Below are positions 1 to 8,383 of a stretch of DNA of 64,000 nt, in pieces. The notes under the pieces are model-generated. The model searched no databases, was not told where the DNA came from, and saw nothing but the letters and a program-made list of their open reading frames with translations. Origin of the DNA: Rhodobacter sp. GTDB lineage: Bacteria; Pseudomonadota; Alphaproteobacteria; Rhodobacterales; Rhodobacteraceae. How positions within the stretch are numbered: position 1 is the stretch's first letter; each line of letters starts with the position of its first letter. Made by a program: the position numbers and the translations under genes. The stretch covers positions 88,051-152,050 of the forward strand of contig JAIXXB010000006.1 of assembly GCA_027490955.1 (NCBI GenBank), in the 5' to 3' direction.

Positions 1-962
1 ATAACACCCTTGGGCGGCGCGATAACAAATATAAGGCGCGTATCAAGATCACCGTGCATGAAACGGGCGCTGCCGAAATCACCCGCATGGTGGAAGAGCG
101 GTTTGTGGAAACTCGCGCGCAGTTTGGCGGGGCCGATCAGGCGCTGCTGGCGGATATTCGCGCGGCTTTCGCGCCGCCGGCCTTCCGCAATGCCGATACA
201 GCCGCCTATGATGCCGCCTACCGCACAGACGGCGCGTTTCGCGCTTGGGCCGATACGAACCTGTCGGCGCACCGCGTGGATGGCTATGCCATTGTGACCG
301 TCTCGCTGAAGGCGCATGGCGACACGCCCGGCGATGCAACGGGCGCGCAGATGCGTGTGTTGGCCGATTTGGCCGAGACCTATGGCCATAGTGATCTGCG
401 CATCAGCCACGAGCAGAACGTGATCCTGCCGCATGTGCATAAATCTGATCTGCCAGCGGTCTATGCCGCCCTGAAAGCTGCGGGTTTGGCCACAGCCAAT
501 ATCGGCCTTTTGTCCGATATCATCGCCTGCCCCGGCATGGATTATTGCAGCCTTGCGACAGCGCGCTCGATTCCCGTGGCGCAGGAATTGGCCCTGCATT
601 TCAAGGCGCTAGACCTTGAACATGATATTGGCCCGATCAAGCTGAAAATCAGTGGCTGCATCAATGCCTGCGGGCATCACCATGTGGGCCATATCGGCAT
701 TTTGGGGCTAGACCGCGCGGGGGTGGAAAACTACCAAATCACCCTTGGCGGCGATGGCAGCGAAACCGCCGCCATTGGTGAAAAAATCGGCCCCGGCTTT
801 GCCTATGACGAGGTGACCCCCGCCATTGAACGCCTGCTGCGCGCCTATCTGGAGCTGCGGCTAGAGGCGGGCGAAAGCTTTATCAACGCCTATCGCCGCC
901 TTGGCCCTGCGCCGTTCAAGGCTGCTTTGTATGGGACTGGGGATCACCTTGATGCCGCTTGA
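1..962 (+). CDS. cysI: Sulfite/nitrite reductase hemoprotein subunit, 3' part (5' end outside window)
   Basis: Reduces sulfite to sulfide in assimilatory sulfate reduction, using a siroheme coupled to a 4Fe-4S cluster in the cytoplasm. The reading frame is open from the first bases, so the ATG at 54 is internal. The opening residues RRDNKYKARIKI are typical of the middle of this family. Both cluster/siroheme cysteine pairs are visible: C-x5-C in CPGMDYCSLA and C-x3-C in CINACGHHH. Downstream cysH starts inside its last codons, so they are probably one operon (cysI-cysH-DUF934). The visible part cannot fully separate a sulfite reductase from an assimilatory nitrite reductase, but the cysH neighbour strongly favours sulfite. 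Confidence 0.9.
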   Translation, partial: NTLGRRDNKYKARIKITVHETGAAEITRMVEERFVETRAQFGGADQALLADIRAAFAPPAFRNADTAAYDAAYRTDGAFRAWADTNLSAHRVDGYAIVTVSLKAHGDTPGDATGAQMRVLADLAETYGHSDLRISHEQNVILPHVHKSDLPAVYAALKAAGLATANIGLLSDIIACPGMDYCSLATARSIPVAQELALHFKALDLEHDIGPIKLKISGCINACGHHHVGHIGILGLDRAGVENYQITLGGDGSETAAIGEKIGPGFAYDEVTPAIERLLRAYLELRLEAGESFINAYRRLGPAPFKAALYGTGDHLDAA

Positions 963-1707
963 TGCAGCGCCCAAACATGGGGCCGCGCGGGTGGCCGACC
1001 GCGTGGCAGCGCTGAATGCGCGGTATCGCCATCACGGCGCGACGGCGGTGCTGGAACATGCGCTGAAAGATGCCGATCTGGGGCAAGTGGCGCTGGTGTC
1101 CTCATTTGGGGCGGAATCGGTGGTGCTGCTGCATTTGGTATCCGTCATCGCACCGCAAACGCCTGTGCTGTTTGTCGATACCAAAATGCTGTTCCAAGAA
1201 ACACTCGACTATCAGCGCGCGCTGGCCGAAAGCCTGAACCTATGCGATCTGCGCACCATCCGCGCGCCCAAAAGCCGTTTGGATTTTGAAGACCCAGACG
1301 GCACGCTGCACCAGTTTAACACCAATGCCTGCTGCAACGTGCGCAAGGTGGAACCCTTGGAACACGCCCTTGCGCCTTTTGACGGCTGGATCACGGGGCG
1401 CAAACGTTTTCAGGGCAGCACCCGCGCCGCAGTCGAGTTTTTTGAATCTGAAAATGACACTCGGATCAAGGTCAACCCGCTTGCCCATTGGGGGCGCGAG
1501 GATATCGAAGACTATATGGTCAACAACCGCCTGCCCCGCCATCCTTTGGTGGCCAAGGGCTATCCTTCTATCGGCTGTGCGCCCTGCACCACACCCGTAG
1601 CCCCCGGCGAAGATCCGCGCGCAGGGCGTTGGCGTGGGTCCGCCAAATCGGAATGCGGTATTCACGTCATCGGCGGGGCCACCGCCAGAAAGGACAGCGC
1701 AGCATGA
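952..1707 (+). CDS. cysH: Adenylylsulfate/phosphoadenylylsulfate reductase
   Basis: Reduces APS (or PAPS) to sulfite with thioredoxin or glutathione, the step before CysI. The ORF track begins at a TTG at 901, but the ATG at 952, overlapping the end of cysI, gives a normal 251-residue protein. Visible motifs are SSFGAESVVLLH (nucleotide-binding loop), RKRFQGSTR, an adjacent Cys pair (ACCNVRK), a later CAPC and the C-terminal catalytic ECGIH. The CC...CxxC set is the 4Fe-4S signature of the bacterial APS-reductase branch, so APS is the likely substrate. Its stop overlaps the next start (ATGA), implying translational coupling. Confidence 0.93.
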   Translation: MPLDAAPKHGAARVADRVAALNARYRHHGATAVLEHALKDADLGQVALVSSFGAESVVLLHLVSVIAPQTPVLFVDTKMLFQETLDYQRALAESLNLCDLRTIRAPKSRLDFEDPDGTLHQFNTNACCNVRKVEPLEHALAPFDGWITGRKRFQGSTRAAVEFFESENDTRIKVNPLAHWGREDIEDYMVNNRLPRHPLVAKGYPSIGCAPCTTPVAPGEDPRAGRWRGSAKSECGIHVIGGATARKDSAA

Positions 1708-2108
1708 GCGTTCTTGTCACAGATACAGGTTTTTCCCCTGCCCCCGAAATAGAAACAGTGGGGCTGGCCGATATCGCCGCCCATAAAGGCGCGCTGCTGC
1801 TGGCCCATACCGATGCGCCCGATGCCGTGCAGCCCTATCTGGCCGTTTTGTCCACTATTCGCGTGGCGTTTCCCGCCTTTAACGATGGGCGCGCCTTTAC
1901 CATCGCGCGCCGTCTGCGCAGCCTTGGCTATACGGGCACGCTGCATGCCATCGGCCCTGTGATTGCCGATCAATATGCCATGGCGCGGCGCGTGGGCTTT
2001 GACGGGGTCATCATCCCCCAAGCCTTGGCCGCCCGCCAACCCGAGGCGCAATGGCTGGCGCGCGCCGATTGGCAAGACAACCATTATTTGGCCCGCCTGC
2101 GCGCCTGA
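1704..2108 (+). CDS. DUF934 family protein of the cys operon
   Basis: A 134-residue protein of the DUF934 family, which in proteobacteria is nearly always found next to cysI and cysH and is thought to assist sulfite reduction. No catalytic role is established. The start is the ATG at 1704 overlapping the cysH stop by four bases; the longer ORF in the track (from 1488) runs antiparallel to no known domain and lies over cysH. The conserved core RIAFPAF-like stretch (here IRVAFPAFNDGRAF) and GFDGVIIP are visible. The protein is soluble with no signal peptide. Confidence 0.85.
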   Translation: MSVLVTDTGFSPAPEIETVGLADIAAHKGALLLAHTDAPDAVQPYLAVLSTIRVAFPAFNDGRAFTIARRLRSLGYTGTLHAIGPVIADQYAMARRVGFDGVIIPQALAARQPEAQWLARADWQDNHYLARLRA

Positions 2109-2183
2109 TCGCGCGCAACCTCTGCGCCAGATTGCCCCCTACCCCTGCACAGCCCTACAGGCTATAGACGCGAAAGATGTGAT

Positions 2184-3002
2184 ATGACCGAGGCTGCGAT
2201 GCAAGACGCCCCACCCAAAGCCCACCTGCCCGATGCGCAGGTGGTCACAGCGGTAACCCATTGGACAGACCGTTTGTTTTCCTTCCGCGTTACGCGGCCC
2301 AAAACCCTGCGCTTTCGCAGTGGCGAGTTTGTGATGATTGGCCTTTTGGGCGAGGGTGGCAAACCCCTGCTGCGGGCCTATTCCATCGCCTCGCCTGCTT
2401 GGGATGAAGAACTCGAGTTTTACTCGATCAAAGTGCCTGATGGCCCACTGACCAGCCGTCTGCAGCATATCCAAATCGGCGACGAGATTATCTTGCGCCC
2501 CAAACCCGTGGGTACATTGGTGCATGATGCGCTGCTGGGCGGCAAGCGTCTGTGGCTGCTGGCAACGGGCACAGGCTTTGCCCCCTTTGCCAGCCTGCTG
2601 CGCGAGCCTGAGACATACGAGAAATACGACAGCGTTATCATGATGCACACCTGCCGCGAGGTGGCCGAATTGGACTATGGCCGCCAATTGGTCGAAGGGC
2701 TGGCAGATGATCCGCTGATCGGCGAGATGGTGGGGGGCAAGTTACATTACTATCCCACTACCACGCGGGAAACATCGCCGCAGATGGGCCGCATCACCGA
2801 TAACCTGACATCGGGCAAAGTCTTTGCCGATCTCGGCCTGCCACCCATGACCCCTGCAGATGACCGCGCGATGGTCTGCGGCAGCTTGGCCTTTAACATC
2901 GATGTCAAGGCCGTTCTGGAAGGATTTGGCCTGCGCGAAGGGGCCAATTCTGACCCCAAAGAATTTGTGGTGGAAAAAGCCTTTGTTGGCGATGGGATTT
3001 AG
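2184..3002 (+). CDS. fpr: Ferredoxin--NADP+ reductase
   Basis: A 272-residue FAD enzyme that transfers electrons between NADPH and ferredoxin or flavodoxin. The FAD-binding motif RAYSIASP is near residue 65 and the NADP-binding ATGTGFAPFASL near 130, in the usual order for this family. It lies 75 bp after the DUF934 gene and could supply electrons to the ferredoxin-dependent sulfite reductase upstream, which is inference from position. A strong palindromic terminator follows. The C-terminus extends past the usual VEKAF to end in VGDGI. Confidence 0.92.
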   Translation: MTEAAMQDAPPKAHLPDAQVVTAVTHWTDRLFSFRVTRPKTLRFRSGEFVMIGLLGEGGKPLLRAYSIASPAWDEELEFYSIKVPDGPLTSRLQHIQIGDEIILRPKPVGTLVHDALLGGKRLWLLATGTGFAPFASLLREPETYEKYDSVIMMHTCREVAELDYGRQLVEGLADDPLIGEMVGGKLHYYPTTTRETSPQMGRITDNLTSGKVFADLGLPPMTPADDRAMVCGSLAFNIDVKAVLEGFGLREGANSDPKEFVVEKAFVGDGI

Positions 3003-3023
3003 CGCGAGCTCTGCGCACAAATG

Positions 3024-3053
3024 AAAAGGCCGCGCAGATCTGCGCGGCCTTTT
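3024..3053. terminator. Bidirectional terminator between fpr and the coiled-coil gene
   Basis: A 30-bp perfect palindrome, AAAAGGCCGCGCAG followed by its complement, with A and T runs at both ends. It sits between two convergent genes and can end transcription from either side. Confidence 0.88.
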
Positions 3054-3071
3054 GCATTCAGACGGATCGCC

Positions 3072-3491
3072 TTACAGGCCCAAAGCGGCCTTTACAGCGG
3101 TGATCGCACCCGCCACCAAGGCAGGGTTGGTCGCAGCCGCGGTCACGCCAGCCTTCAGCGTGGTTTTGGTCATATCGTCCAATGTCGAGGCGTCGATCAA
3201 AGCGGTCACTTTGGCCGCGTCGAATGCGGCAGGGTCCAGCACTGCGGCAGCTTCTGCCTTCAACGCTTCCAATGCTGCAGCAGCGGCAGCAGCCTCTTCT
3301 TCGGCCTTCTTGGCAGCAGCGGCAGCTTCTTCTGCAGCTTTTGCAGCCGCTTCTTCAGCAGCTTTTGCTTCCGCTTCTGCAGCGGCAGCAGCAGCGGCAG
3401 CAGCCTCTTGTGCGGGCTTCACGCTGAACTGGTAATAACCGCCACCAGCCAAAACAACCAAGATCAAACCAATCAGGATATTTCTGTTCAT
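3072..3491 (-). CDS. Membrane-anchored Ala/Glu/Lys-rich coiled-coil protein
   Basis: A 139-residue protein of unknown function. One N-terminal hydrophobic segment (residues about 4-22, [18 protein letters not shown]) looks like an uncleaved anchor. Residues 28-85 are almost entirely Ala, Glu and Lys and should form a long charged helix or coiled coil. A globular tail of about 50 residues follows (ending [13 protein letters not shown]). A good Shine-Dalgarno (AGGAGA) precedes the ATG. Its composition resembles the OmpA-type repeat protein at 10452-12632, but the sequences are not obviously related. It may be periplasmic, tethered to the inner membrane. Confidence 0.75.
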   Translation of the reverse strand: MNRNILIGLILVVLAGGGYYQFSVKPAQEAAAAAAAAAEAEAKAAEEAAAKAAEEAAAAAKKAEEEAAAAAAALEALKAEAAAVLDPAAFDAAKVTALIDASTLDDMTKTTLKAGVTAAATNPALVAGAITAVKAALGL

Positions 3492-3665
3492 CTATCTCTC
3501 CTATCGCCGAGGGAGGTTCGGCGCGCTGCCTATTGCACATGATTTACCAAATGGAAAGGTCATGGGGCAAAACTGCTGGCAATTGCGGCATTTTCCCCGC
3601 AGATGCCCGTTTTGCGGTTGAAGATAGGCACGGTTCTGCTTATCTTGCGCGCAATCCAAACAACC

Positions 3666-3682
3666 AAAGGACCACGACCATA
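3666..3682 (+). promoter_or_regulatory. Shine-Dalgarno and AUA start codon of infC
   Basis: AAAGG at 3666-3670 lies nine bases before an ATA codon at 3680. No ATG, GTG or TTG occurs in a sensible place. Starting here gives 179 residues, the normal IF3 size. Non-canonical start codons such as AUU are known in infC and let IF3 repress its own translation. Confidence 0.65.
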
Positions 3683-4219
3683 GCCCGCAGACCGCACAAC
3701 GCCCCGCCACAAAGAGACACTGGCCCGCGTATCAATGACCGTATCCGCAACCCTGAAATCAGGCTGATCGGAGCAGATGGTGAAAATGTGGGTCTGGTGA
3801 CACCTGCCGTTGCCATGCAGATGGCCGAAGATGCAGGGTTAGATTTGGTGGAAATCAGCCCCAATGCCGAACCGCCCGTCTGCAAGATTATGGATTTCGG
3901 CAAATTCAAATTCGAACAGCAAAAGCGCGAGGCAGAAGCGCGCCGCAAGCAAAAAGTTATCGAAATCAAGGAAATCAAGTTCCGCCCTGGTACGGATACC
4001 CATGATTACGAAGTGAAAATGCGCTCGGTGCTTAAGTTTCTGGGCGAAGGCGACAAGGTGAAAATCACCCTACGCTTTCGTGGCCGCGAAATGGCGCACC
4101 AAGATTTGGGGCTTGAATTGCTCAACCGCGTGGCTGCCGATGTGGAAACGGCAGGCAAGATTGAATCCATGCCAAAGCTGGAAGGCCGCCAGATGGTGAT
4201 GATGATCGGGCCGAAATAA
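3680..4219 (+). CDS. infC: Translation initiation factor IF-3
   Basis: Binds the 30S subunit, prevents premature joining of the 50S subunit and proofreads start-codon choice. The ORF track starts it at 3533 with about 49 extra residues that look non-coding. The conserved part begins [10 protein letters not shown] and continues INDRIR, then [17 protein letters not shown] and KFKFEQQKR (N domain and linker), then [18 protein letters not shown] and [12 protein letters not shown] (C domain). The start chosen is ATA at 3680, giving 179 residues against about 180 in the family. It is not followed by rpmI-rplT; a terminator follows directly, so it is monocistronic. Product certain, start inferred. 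Confidence 0.93.
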   Translation: MARRPHNAPPQRDTGPRINDRIRNPEIRLIGADGENVGLVTPAVAMQMAEDAGLDLVEISPNAEPPVCKIMDFGKFKFEQQKREAEARRKQKVIEIKEIKFRPGTDTHDYEVKMRSVLKFLGEGDKVKITLRFRGREMAHQDLGLELLNRVAADVETAGKIESMPKLEGRQMVMMIGPK

Positions 4220-4239
4220 GCCTGATTTATACCTTTCAT

Positions 4240-4263
4240 CAGGGCGCCTTCGGGCGCCCTTTT
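4240..4263 (+). terminator. infC terminator
   Basis: AGGGCGCC-TTCG-GGCGCCCT followed by five T. It has a UUCG-type tetraloop and a T run, and lies 20 bp after the infC stop. A classical intrinsic terminator. Confidence 0.93.
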
Positions 4264-4372
4264 TGTTGGCGCACCCCCCGCCGCCCCTTTGCGACATTTT
4301 TTGTCGCGCGCAGTCATGCCACCTGCCTGCTCTGGCGGCAGTCTGACAAAAATTTTCGTAAGGATTCCCAAG

Positions 4373-6799
4373 ATGAAAACTCATGCCCGCGTGGTGGTGA
4401 TTGGCGGCGGTGTCGTTGGCTGTTCGGTTCTGTATCATTTGACCAAACTTGGCTGGTCGGATGTGATGCTGATCGAACGTTCGGAACTGACCTCGGGCAG
4501 CACATGGCATGCGGCGGGGGGGTTTCACACGCTGAACGGCGATACCAATATGGCCGCGCTGCAGGGCTATACGATCCGCCTGTACAAAGAGTTAGAGGCG
4601 ATCACGGGCATGTCCTGCGGGCTGCACCATGTGGGCGGCATCACGCTGGCCGATAATGAGGCGCGCTTTGAACAGCTTAAGGCCGAACGCGCCAAGCACC
4701 GCTATATGGGGCTGGATACCGAGATTCTGGGCCATGAAGAAATCAAAAAACTGACCAATGGATTGGTGAATTTAGAAGGGATCATCGGCGCGCTGTATGA
4801 TCCCCTCGACGGCCACCTTGACCCATCGGGCACCACTCATGCCTATGCCAAGGCCGCGCGCATGGGCGGGGCAGAGATTGTGCTGCACAACCGCGTGCTG
4901 GCGACCACGCAGCGCGCCGATGGCGGCTGGGATGTGGTCACCGAAAAGGGCACAGTGACCTGCGAGCATTTGGTGAACGCGGGCGGTTTGTGGGCGCGGG
5001 AAATTGGCGCAATGGCAGGCGTTTACCTGCCGCTTTTGCCTATGGCGCATCAGTATTTGGTTACCGACGATATTCCCGAAATCATGGACATCCTGAAAAC
5101 GGGCAAAGAGTTTCCGCATGTGATGGATCCGGGCGGCGAGTCCTATTTGCGCCAAGAAGGGCGCGGGCTGTGCATTGGCTTCTATGAAAAACCCTGCGAG
5201 CCGTGGTCGGTGGATGGCACGCCTTGGGAATTTGGCCATGAACTGTTGAACGAACAATTCGACAAAATCGAAGATTCCGTCAACTTTGCCTATCGCCGTT
5301 TCCCTGTGCTTGAACGCACAGGGGTAAAGCGCGTGATCCACGGCCCCTTCACCTTTGCCCCCGATGGCAACCCGCTGATTGGCCCCGTGCAGGGTCTGCG
5401 CAATTATTGGAGCGCCTGCGCCGTGATGGCGGGCTTTAGCCAAGGCGGCGGCATGGGCCTTGCGCTGGCGCAATGGATGATCGAAGGCGAGGTAGAGCGT
5501 GATCCGCGCGGCTTTGACGTCTCGCGTTTTGGCACATGGACAACGCCCGGCTATACTGTGCCAAAGGTGATCGAGAATTATCAGATGCGCTTTAGCGTGT
5601 CTTACCCGAACGAGGAACGCCCCGCCGCGCGCCCGTTCCGCACCACGCCCATGTATGACACCTTTACCGCGATGCGCGCGGTTTGGGGCCAGCAATACGG
5701 GCTTGAAGTGCCCAATTACTTCGCGCTAGACGGCCAGCCTTTGTATGAAACCCCAACCTTCAAACGCAGCAATGCGTGGGAAGCCACCGCGCAAGAAGTG
5801 GCCGCCGTGCGCGGCGGTGTGGGCATCAACGAGGTGCAAAACTTTGGCAAATATCGCGTCACGGGGCCAAATGCGCGGGCGTGGCTGGATCGTATCATGG
5901 CGGGCAGCATCCCCAAAGTGGGCCGCCTGTCGCTGACCCCAATGCTGGCCCATTCGGGCAAGATCATCGGGGATTTCACGGTATCTTGCCTAGCCGAGGA
6001 AGAATTCCAACTGACCGCCAGCTATGGCGCGCAGGGCTGGCATATGCGCTGGTTCGAACAAAACGCCATGGAGGGCGTGCAGGTGGAAAACATCTCGGAC
6101 GCGCGGTCGGGTTTTCAAATTGCAGGCCCGCGCGCCCGCGACGTGCTGGCAAAAGTTACCCGCGCCGATGTGTCTGGCGAGGCATTCAAGTTTATGGATG
6201 TGCGCCGCATGACCGTGGGCATGGCCAATTGCATCGTGCAGCGCGTGTCCTACACCGCCGATCTGGGGTTCGAGATTTTCTGCGACCATATGTCGGTGCG
6301 CCATTTGTGGGATGTGCTGATGGCGGCAGGGGCCGAATATGGCATCCGCCCCTTCGGGATGCGCGCGATGATGAGCTTGCGCTTGGACAAATGGTTCGGA
6401 TCATGGGGGCGCGAGTTTAGCCCCGATTACACCCCCTGCGAGACGGGGCTGGATCGGTTCATCCGCTGGAACAAAGAGGCCGATTGGATTGGCCGCGCCG
6501 CAGCATCTGCCGAAAAGGCGGCAGGGCCAAAGCGCAAACTTGTGTCCTTTATCGTGGATGCCAAAGATGCCGATGTTGTCGCATGGGAGCCGATTTGGCT
6601 GGATGGCGAAGTGGTGGGCTTTTGCACATCGGGCGGCTATTCGCACCATACCAAACAATCGGTCGCCATGGGATTTTTGCCCAGTGGCCGTGTGGCAGAC
6701 GGGCTGGCGGTAGAGATAGAAATCTTGGGCGAACGCCGCCCCGCCCGCGTGCATTTGTCCCCTTTATGGGACGCAGATGGCGCGCAAATGCGCGGATAA
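4373..6799 (+). CDS. FAD-dependent dimethylglycine/sarcosine dehydrogenase-like protein with GcvT domain
   Basis: An 808-residue two-part enzyme. Residues about 5-365 form a DAO-type FAD domain opening VVVIGGGVVGCSVLYHL. The STWHAAGG motif contains the histidine that carries covalent FAD in dimethylglycine and sarcosine dehydrogenases. From about residue 430 a GcvT-like tetrahydrofolate domain follows, ending with a GcvT C-terminal barrel. The family oxidatively demethylates N-methylated glycines and passes the one-carbon unit to folate. The start is the ATG at 4373 with AAGGA upstream; the ORF-track start at 4289 lies in the infC terminator region. It stands alone between terminators, so the exact substrate cannot be told. 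Confidence 0.88.
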   Translation: MKTHARVVVIGGGVVGCSVLYHLTKLGWSDVMLIERSELTSGSTWHAAGGFHTLNGDTNMAALQGYTIRLYKELEAITGMSCGLHHVGGITLADNEARFEQLKAERAKHRYMGLDTEILGHEEIKKLTNGLVNLEGIIGALYDPLDGHLDPSGTTHAYAKAARMGGAEIVLHNRVLATTQRADGGWDVVTEKGTVTCEHLVNAGGLWAREIGAMAGVYLPLLPMAHQYLVTDDIPEIMDILKTGKEFPHVMDPGGESYLRQEGRGLCIGFYEKPCEPWSVDGTPWEFGHELLNEQFDKIEDSVNFAYRRFPVLERTGVKRVIHGPFTFAPDGNPLIGPVQGLRNYWSACAVMAGFSQGGGMGLALAQWMIEGEVERDPRGFDVSRFGTWTTPGYTVPKVIENYQMRFSVSYPNEERPAARPFRTTPMYDTFTAMRAVWGQQYGLEVPNYFALDGQPLYETPTFKRSNAWEATAQEVAAVRGGVGINEVQNFGKYRVTGPNARAWLDRIMAGSIPKVGRLSLTPMLAHSGKIIGDFTVSCLAEEEFQLTASYGAQGWHMRWFEQNAMEGVQVENISDARSGFQIAGPRARDVLAKVTRADVSGEAFKFMDVRRMTVGMANCIVQRVSYTADLGFEIFCDHMSVRHLWDVLMAAGAEYGIRPFGMRAMMSLRLDKWFGSWGREFSPDYTPCETGLDRFIRWNKEADWIGRAAASAEKAAGPKRKLVSFIVDAKDADVVAWEPIWLDGEVVGFCTSGGYSHHTKQSVAMGFLPSGRVADGLAVEIEILGERRPARVHLSPLWDADGAQMRG

Positions 6800-6811
6800 G
6801 CAAGAAAACCA

Positions 6812-6838
6812 AAAAAGGGGGCGTTCTGCCCCCTTTTT
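6812..6838 (+). terminator. Terminator after the dehydrogenase
   Basis: AAAAAGGGGGC, loop GTTCT, GCCCCCTTTTT: an 11-bp stem with a T run, directly after the stop at 6799. Confidence 0.92.
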
Positions 6839-6964
6839 CCCCTTTATTTGGGCCAAAATCTGCCCTTTACCACAGGCAGCGATGCCTTCAATCTATAGGA
6901 AACCGACCCTTACCAAACATCATAACCGCGTCAGAAACACATTCATTTCCGAAAAGGGATAGAC

Positions 6965-8125
6965 ATGTCAAATATACAAGTCACGCATACCTCTTGGTTC
7001 ACCCGCCTGAAGAATGCCCTAACAGGTATTGTGGTGGGCATTATTTTGATTATTGCGACATCGATCTTGCTGTTTTGGAACGAAAGTCGGGCGGTCAAAA
7101 CCTATGATTCCTTGGCCGAGGGCAAGGCCGCCGTTGTGGCCGCATCGCCCGATGCAATCGATCCCAGCCTAGAAGGCAAGTTGATCCATCTGCAAGGCAC
7201 CATCACCCCCAATTCCGACCCCGAAGACACAGCAACAGGCGTTTGGGCCGAAGGCGCGATTTCGCTGACCCGCAGTGTCGAGATGTATCAATGGGTCGAA
7301 CAAGAAGAATCGAAAACCGAAAAGAAATTGGGCGGCGGCGAGGAAACGGTCACCACCTATACCTATGCCAAAGAATGGCGCAGCACGCCGCAGGATTCCT
7401 CTGGCTTTTTTAACCGCGAAGGCCATGAAAACCCGCCCTTCCCTGTCGAATCGGCGCAGTTCACTGTGGGAGATGCAGCTTTGGGGGCCTATACGATTGC
7501 AGGCGATGTGCTGGCCCCGATGGGCACATCGCAGGTGATCGAGTTTTCGGATGATGACGCAACCGCCATTGGCGAGGCGCTGGGCCTAGGCGCACCGACA
7601 ACCCAGATTGCAGGGGCGCTCTATGCAGGCAATAACCCCAATTCCCCCGAATTGGGCGATGTCAAAGTGATTTACGCGCGCGTTGATCTGACCGAGGCCA
7701 GTTTTGTCGCCAAACAGGCGGGAACTGGGCTAGAGGAATATGCCACATCAAACGGCTATACGGTGTTTTTGTCATCGGCGGGGCTGGTGTCGGCAGATAA
7801 GATGTTTGCAGATGCGCAAGATGCCAATGTTCTGCTGACGTGGATTTTGCGCATTCTCGGGCTGATTTTCATGTTCGCAGGCTTTGCCGCCAGCCTGAAA
7901 ATCTTGTCTGTGATTGGCGATGTGATCCCATTTGTCGGCACCATCATCAGCTTTGGAACAGGGCTGTTTTCGTTCATCGCCACGCTGTGCCTTGGCTCTG
8001 TCGTGATCGCGCTGGGCTGGTTCGCCGCGCGCCCACTGTTGTCGATTGGTATTTTGCTGGCCGCAGGGCTGATCGTGGCAGGCATCACCTATCTGAAGAA
8101 AAAGCAGGCCGCAGCGGTGGCTTAG
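6965..8125 (+). CDS. TMEM43 (LUMA) family membrane protein
   Basis: A 386-residue protein of the TMEM43 family, shared with a eukaryotic inner-nuclear-membrane protein; its bacterial role is unknown. One N-terminal membrane span (about residues 18-40) ends in LLFWNESRAVKTYDSL, where the NE-R pattern is characteristic. A large extracytoplasmic domain of about 240 residues follows. Three or four closely spaced hydrophobic spans at about 290-378 end in a basic cytoplasmic tail. AAAGGGA precedes the ATG. Flanking terminators make it a single-gene unit. The neighbours give no functional clue. Confidence 0.85.
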   Translation: MSNIQVTHTSWFTRLKNALTGIVVGIILIIATSILLFWNESRAVKTYDSLAEGKAAVVAASPDAIDPSLEGKLIHLQGTITPNSDPEDTATGVWAEGAISLTRSVEMYQWVEQEESKTEKKLGGGEETVTTYTYAKEWRSTPQDSSGFFNREGHENPPFPVESAQFTVGDAALGAYTIAGDVLAPMGTSQVIEFSDDDATAIGEALGLGAPTTQIAGALYAGNNPNSPELGDVKVIYARVDLTEASFVAKQAGTGLEEYATSNGYTVFLSSAGLVSADKMFADAQDANVLLTWILRILGLIFMFAGFAASLKILSVIGDVIPFVGTIISFGTGLFSFIATLCLGSVVIALGWFAARPLLSIGILLAAGLIVAGITYLKKKQAAAVA

Positions 8126-8143
8126 CCGCCTTCTCAGCCATCA

Positions 8144-8168
8144 GGGGCGCGGCGCGTGGCTGCGCCCC
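8144..8168 (+). terminator. GC-rich hairpin after the TMEM43 gene
   Basis: GGGGCGC and GCGCCCC separated by 11 bases, 18 bp after the stop. There is no T run directly after it, so termination is only possible. Confidence 0.4.
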
Positions 8169-8193
8169 GATATCAGGCCAAATAGGCCCAAAC

Positions 8194-8227
8194 AAAACGG
8201 CCCCCGCAGATAGCGAGGGCCGTTTTC
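8194..8227. terminator. Bidirectional terminator between TMEM43 gene and tRNA-Leu
   Basis: AAAACGGCCC ... GGGCCGTTTT forms a 10-bp stem with A/T ends. It can end the + strand TMEM43 transcript and the - strand tRNA transcript. Confidence 0.85.
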
Positions 8228-8242
8228 ATTACAAAATAAGGT

Positions 8243-8325
8243 GGTACCCGAGGTCGGACTCGAACCGACACGCCTCTCGGCGGAGGATTTTGAATCCTCT
8301 GCGTCTACCATTCCACCACTCGGGC
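8243..8325 (-). tRNA. tRNA-Leu (anticodon CAA)
   Basis: On the minus strand the sequence starts GCCCGAGTGG and ends CTCGGGTACCA. It has a 7-bp acceptor stem with one G-U pair, an anticodon stem GAGGA/TCCTC with loop TTCAAAA, a variable region typical of class II tRNAs and a T arm GTTCGAGTC. The CCA end is encoded. The length is 83 nt. It decodes UUG. Confidence 0.95.
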
Positions 8326-8383
8326 ACGTGAGGATCGTTTAGCGATGCGCACAGGCGGCGTCAACACCCCGCAGTGCGCAAGG

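Noticed and set aside
3533-3679. N-terminal extension of infC in the ORF track
   Set aside because: The sequence has no IF3 similarity and gives a protein about 49 residues too long; an ATA start with a good ribosome-binding site lies at the conserved beginning.
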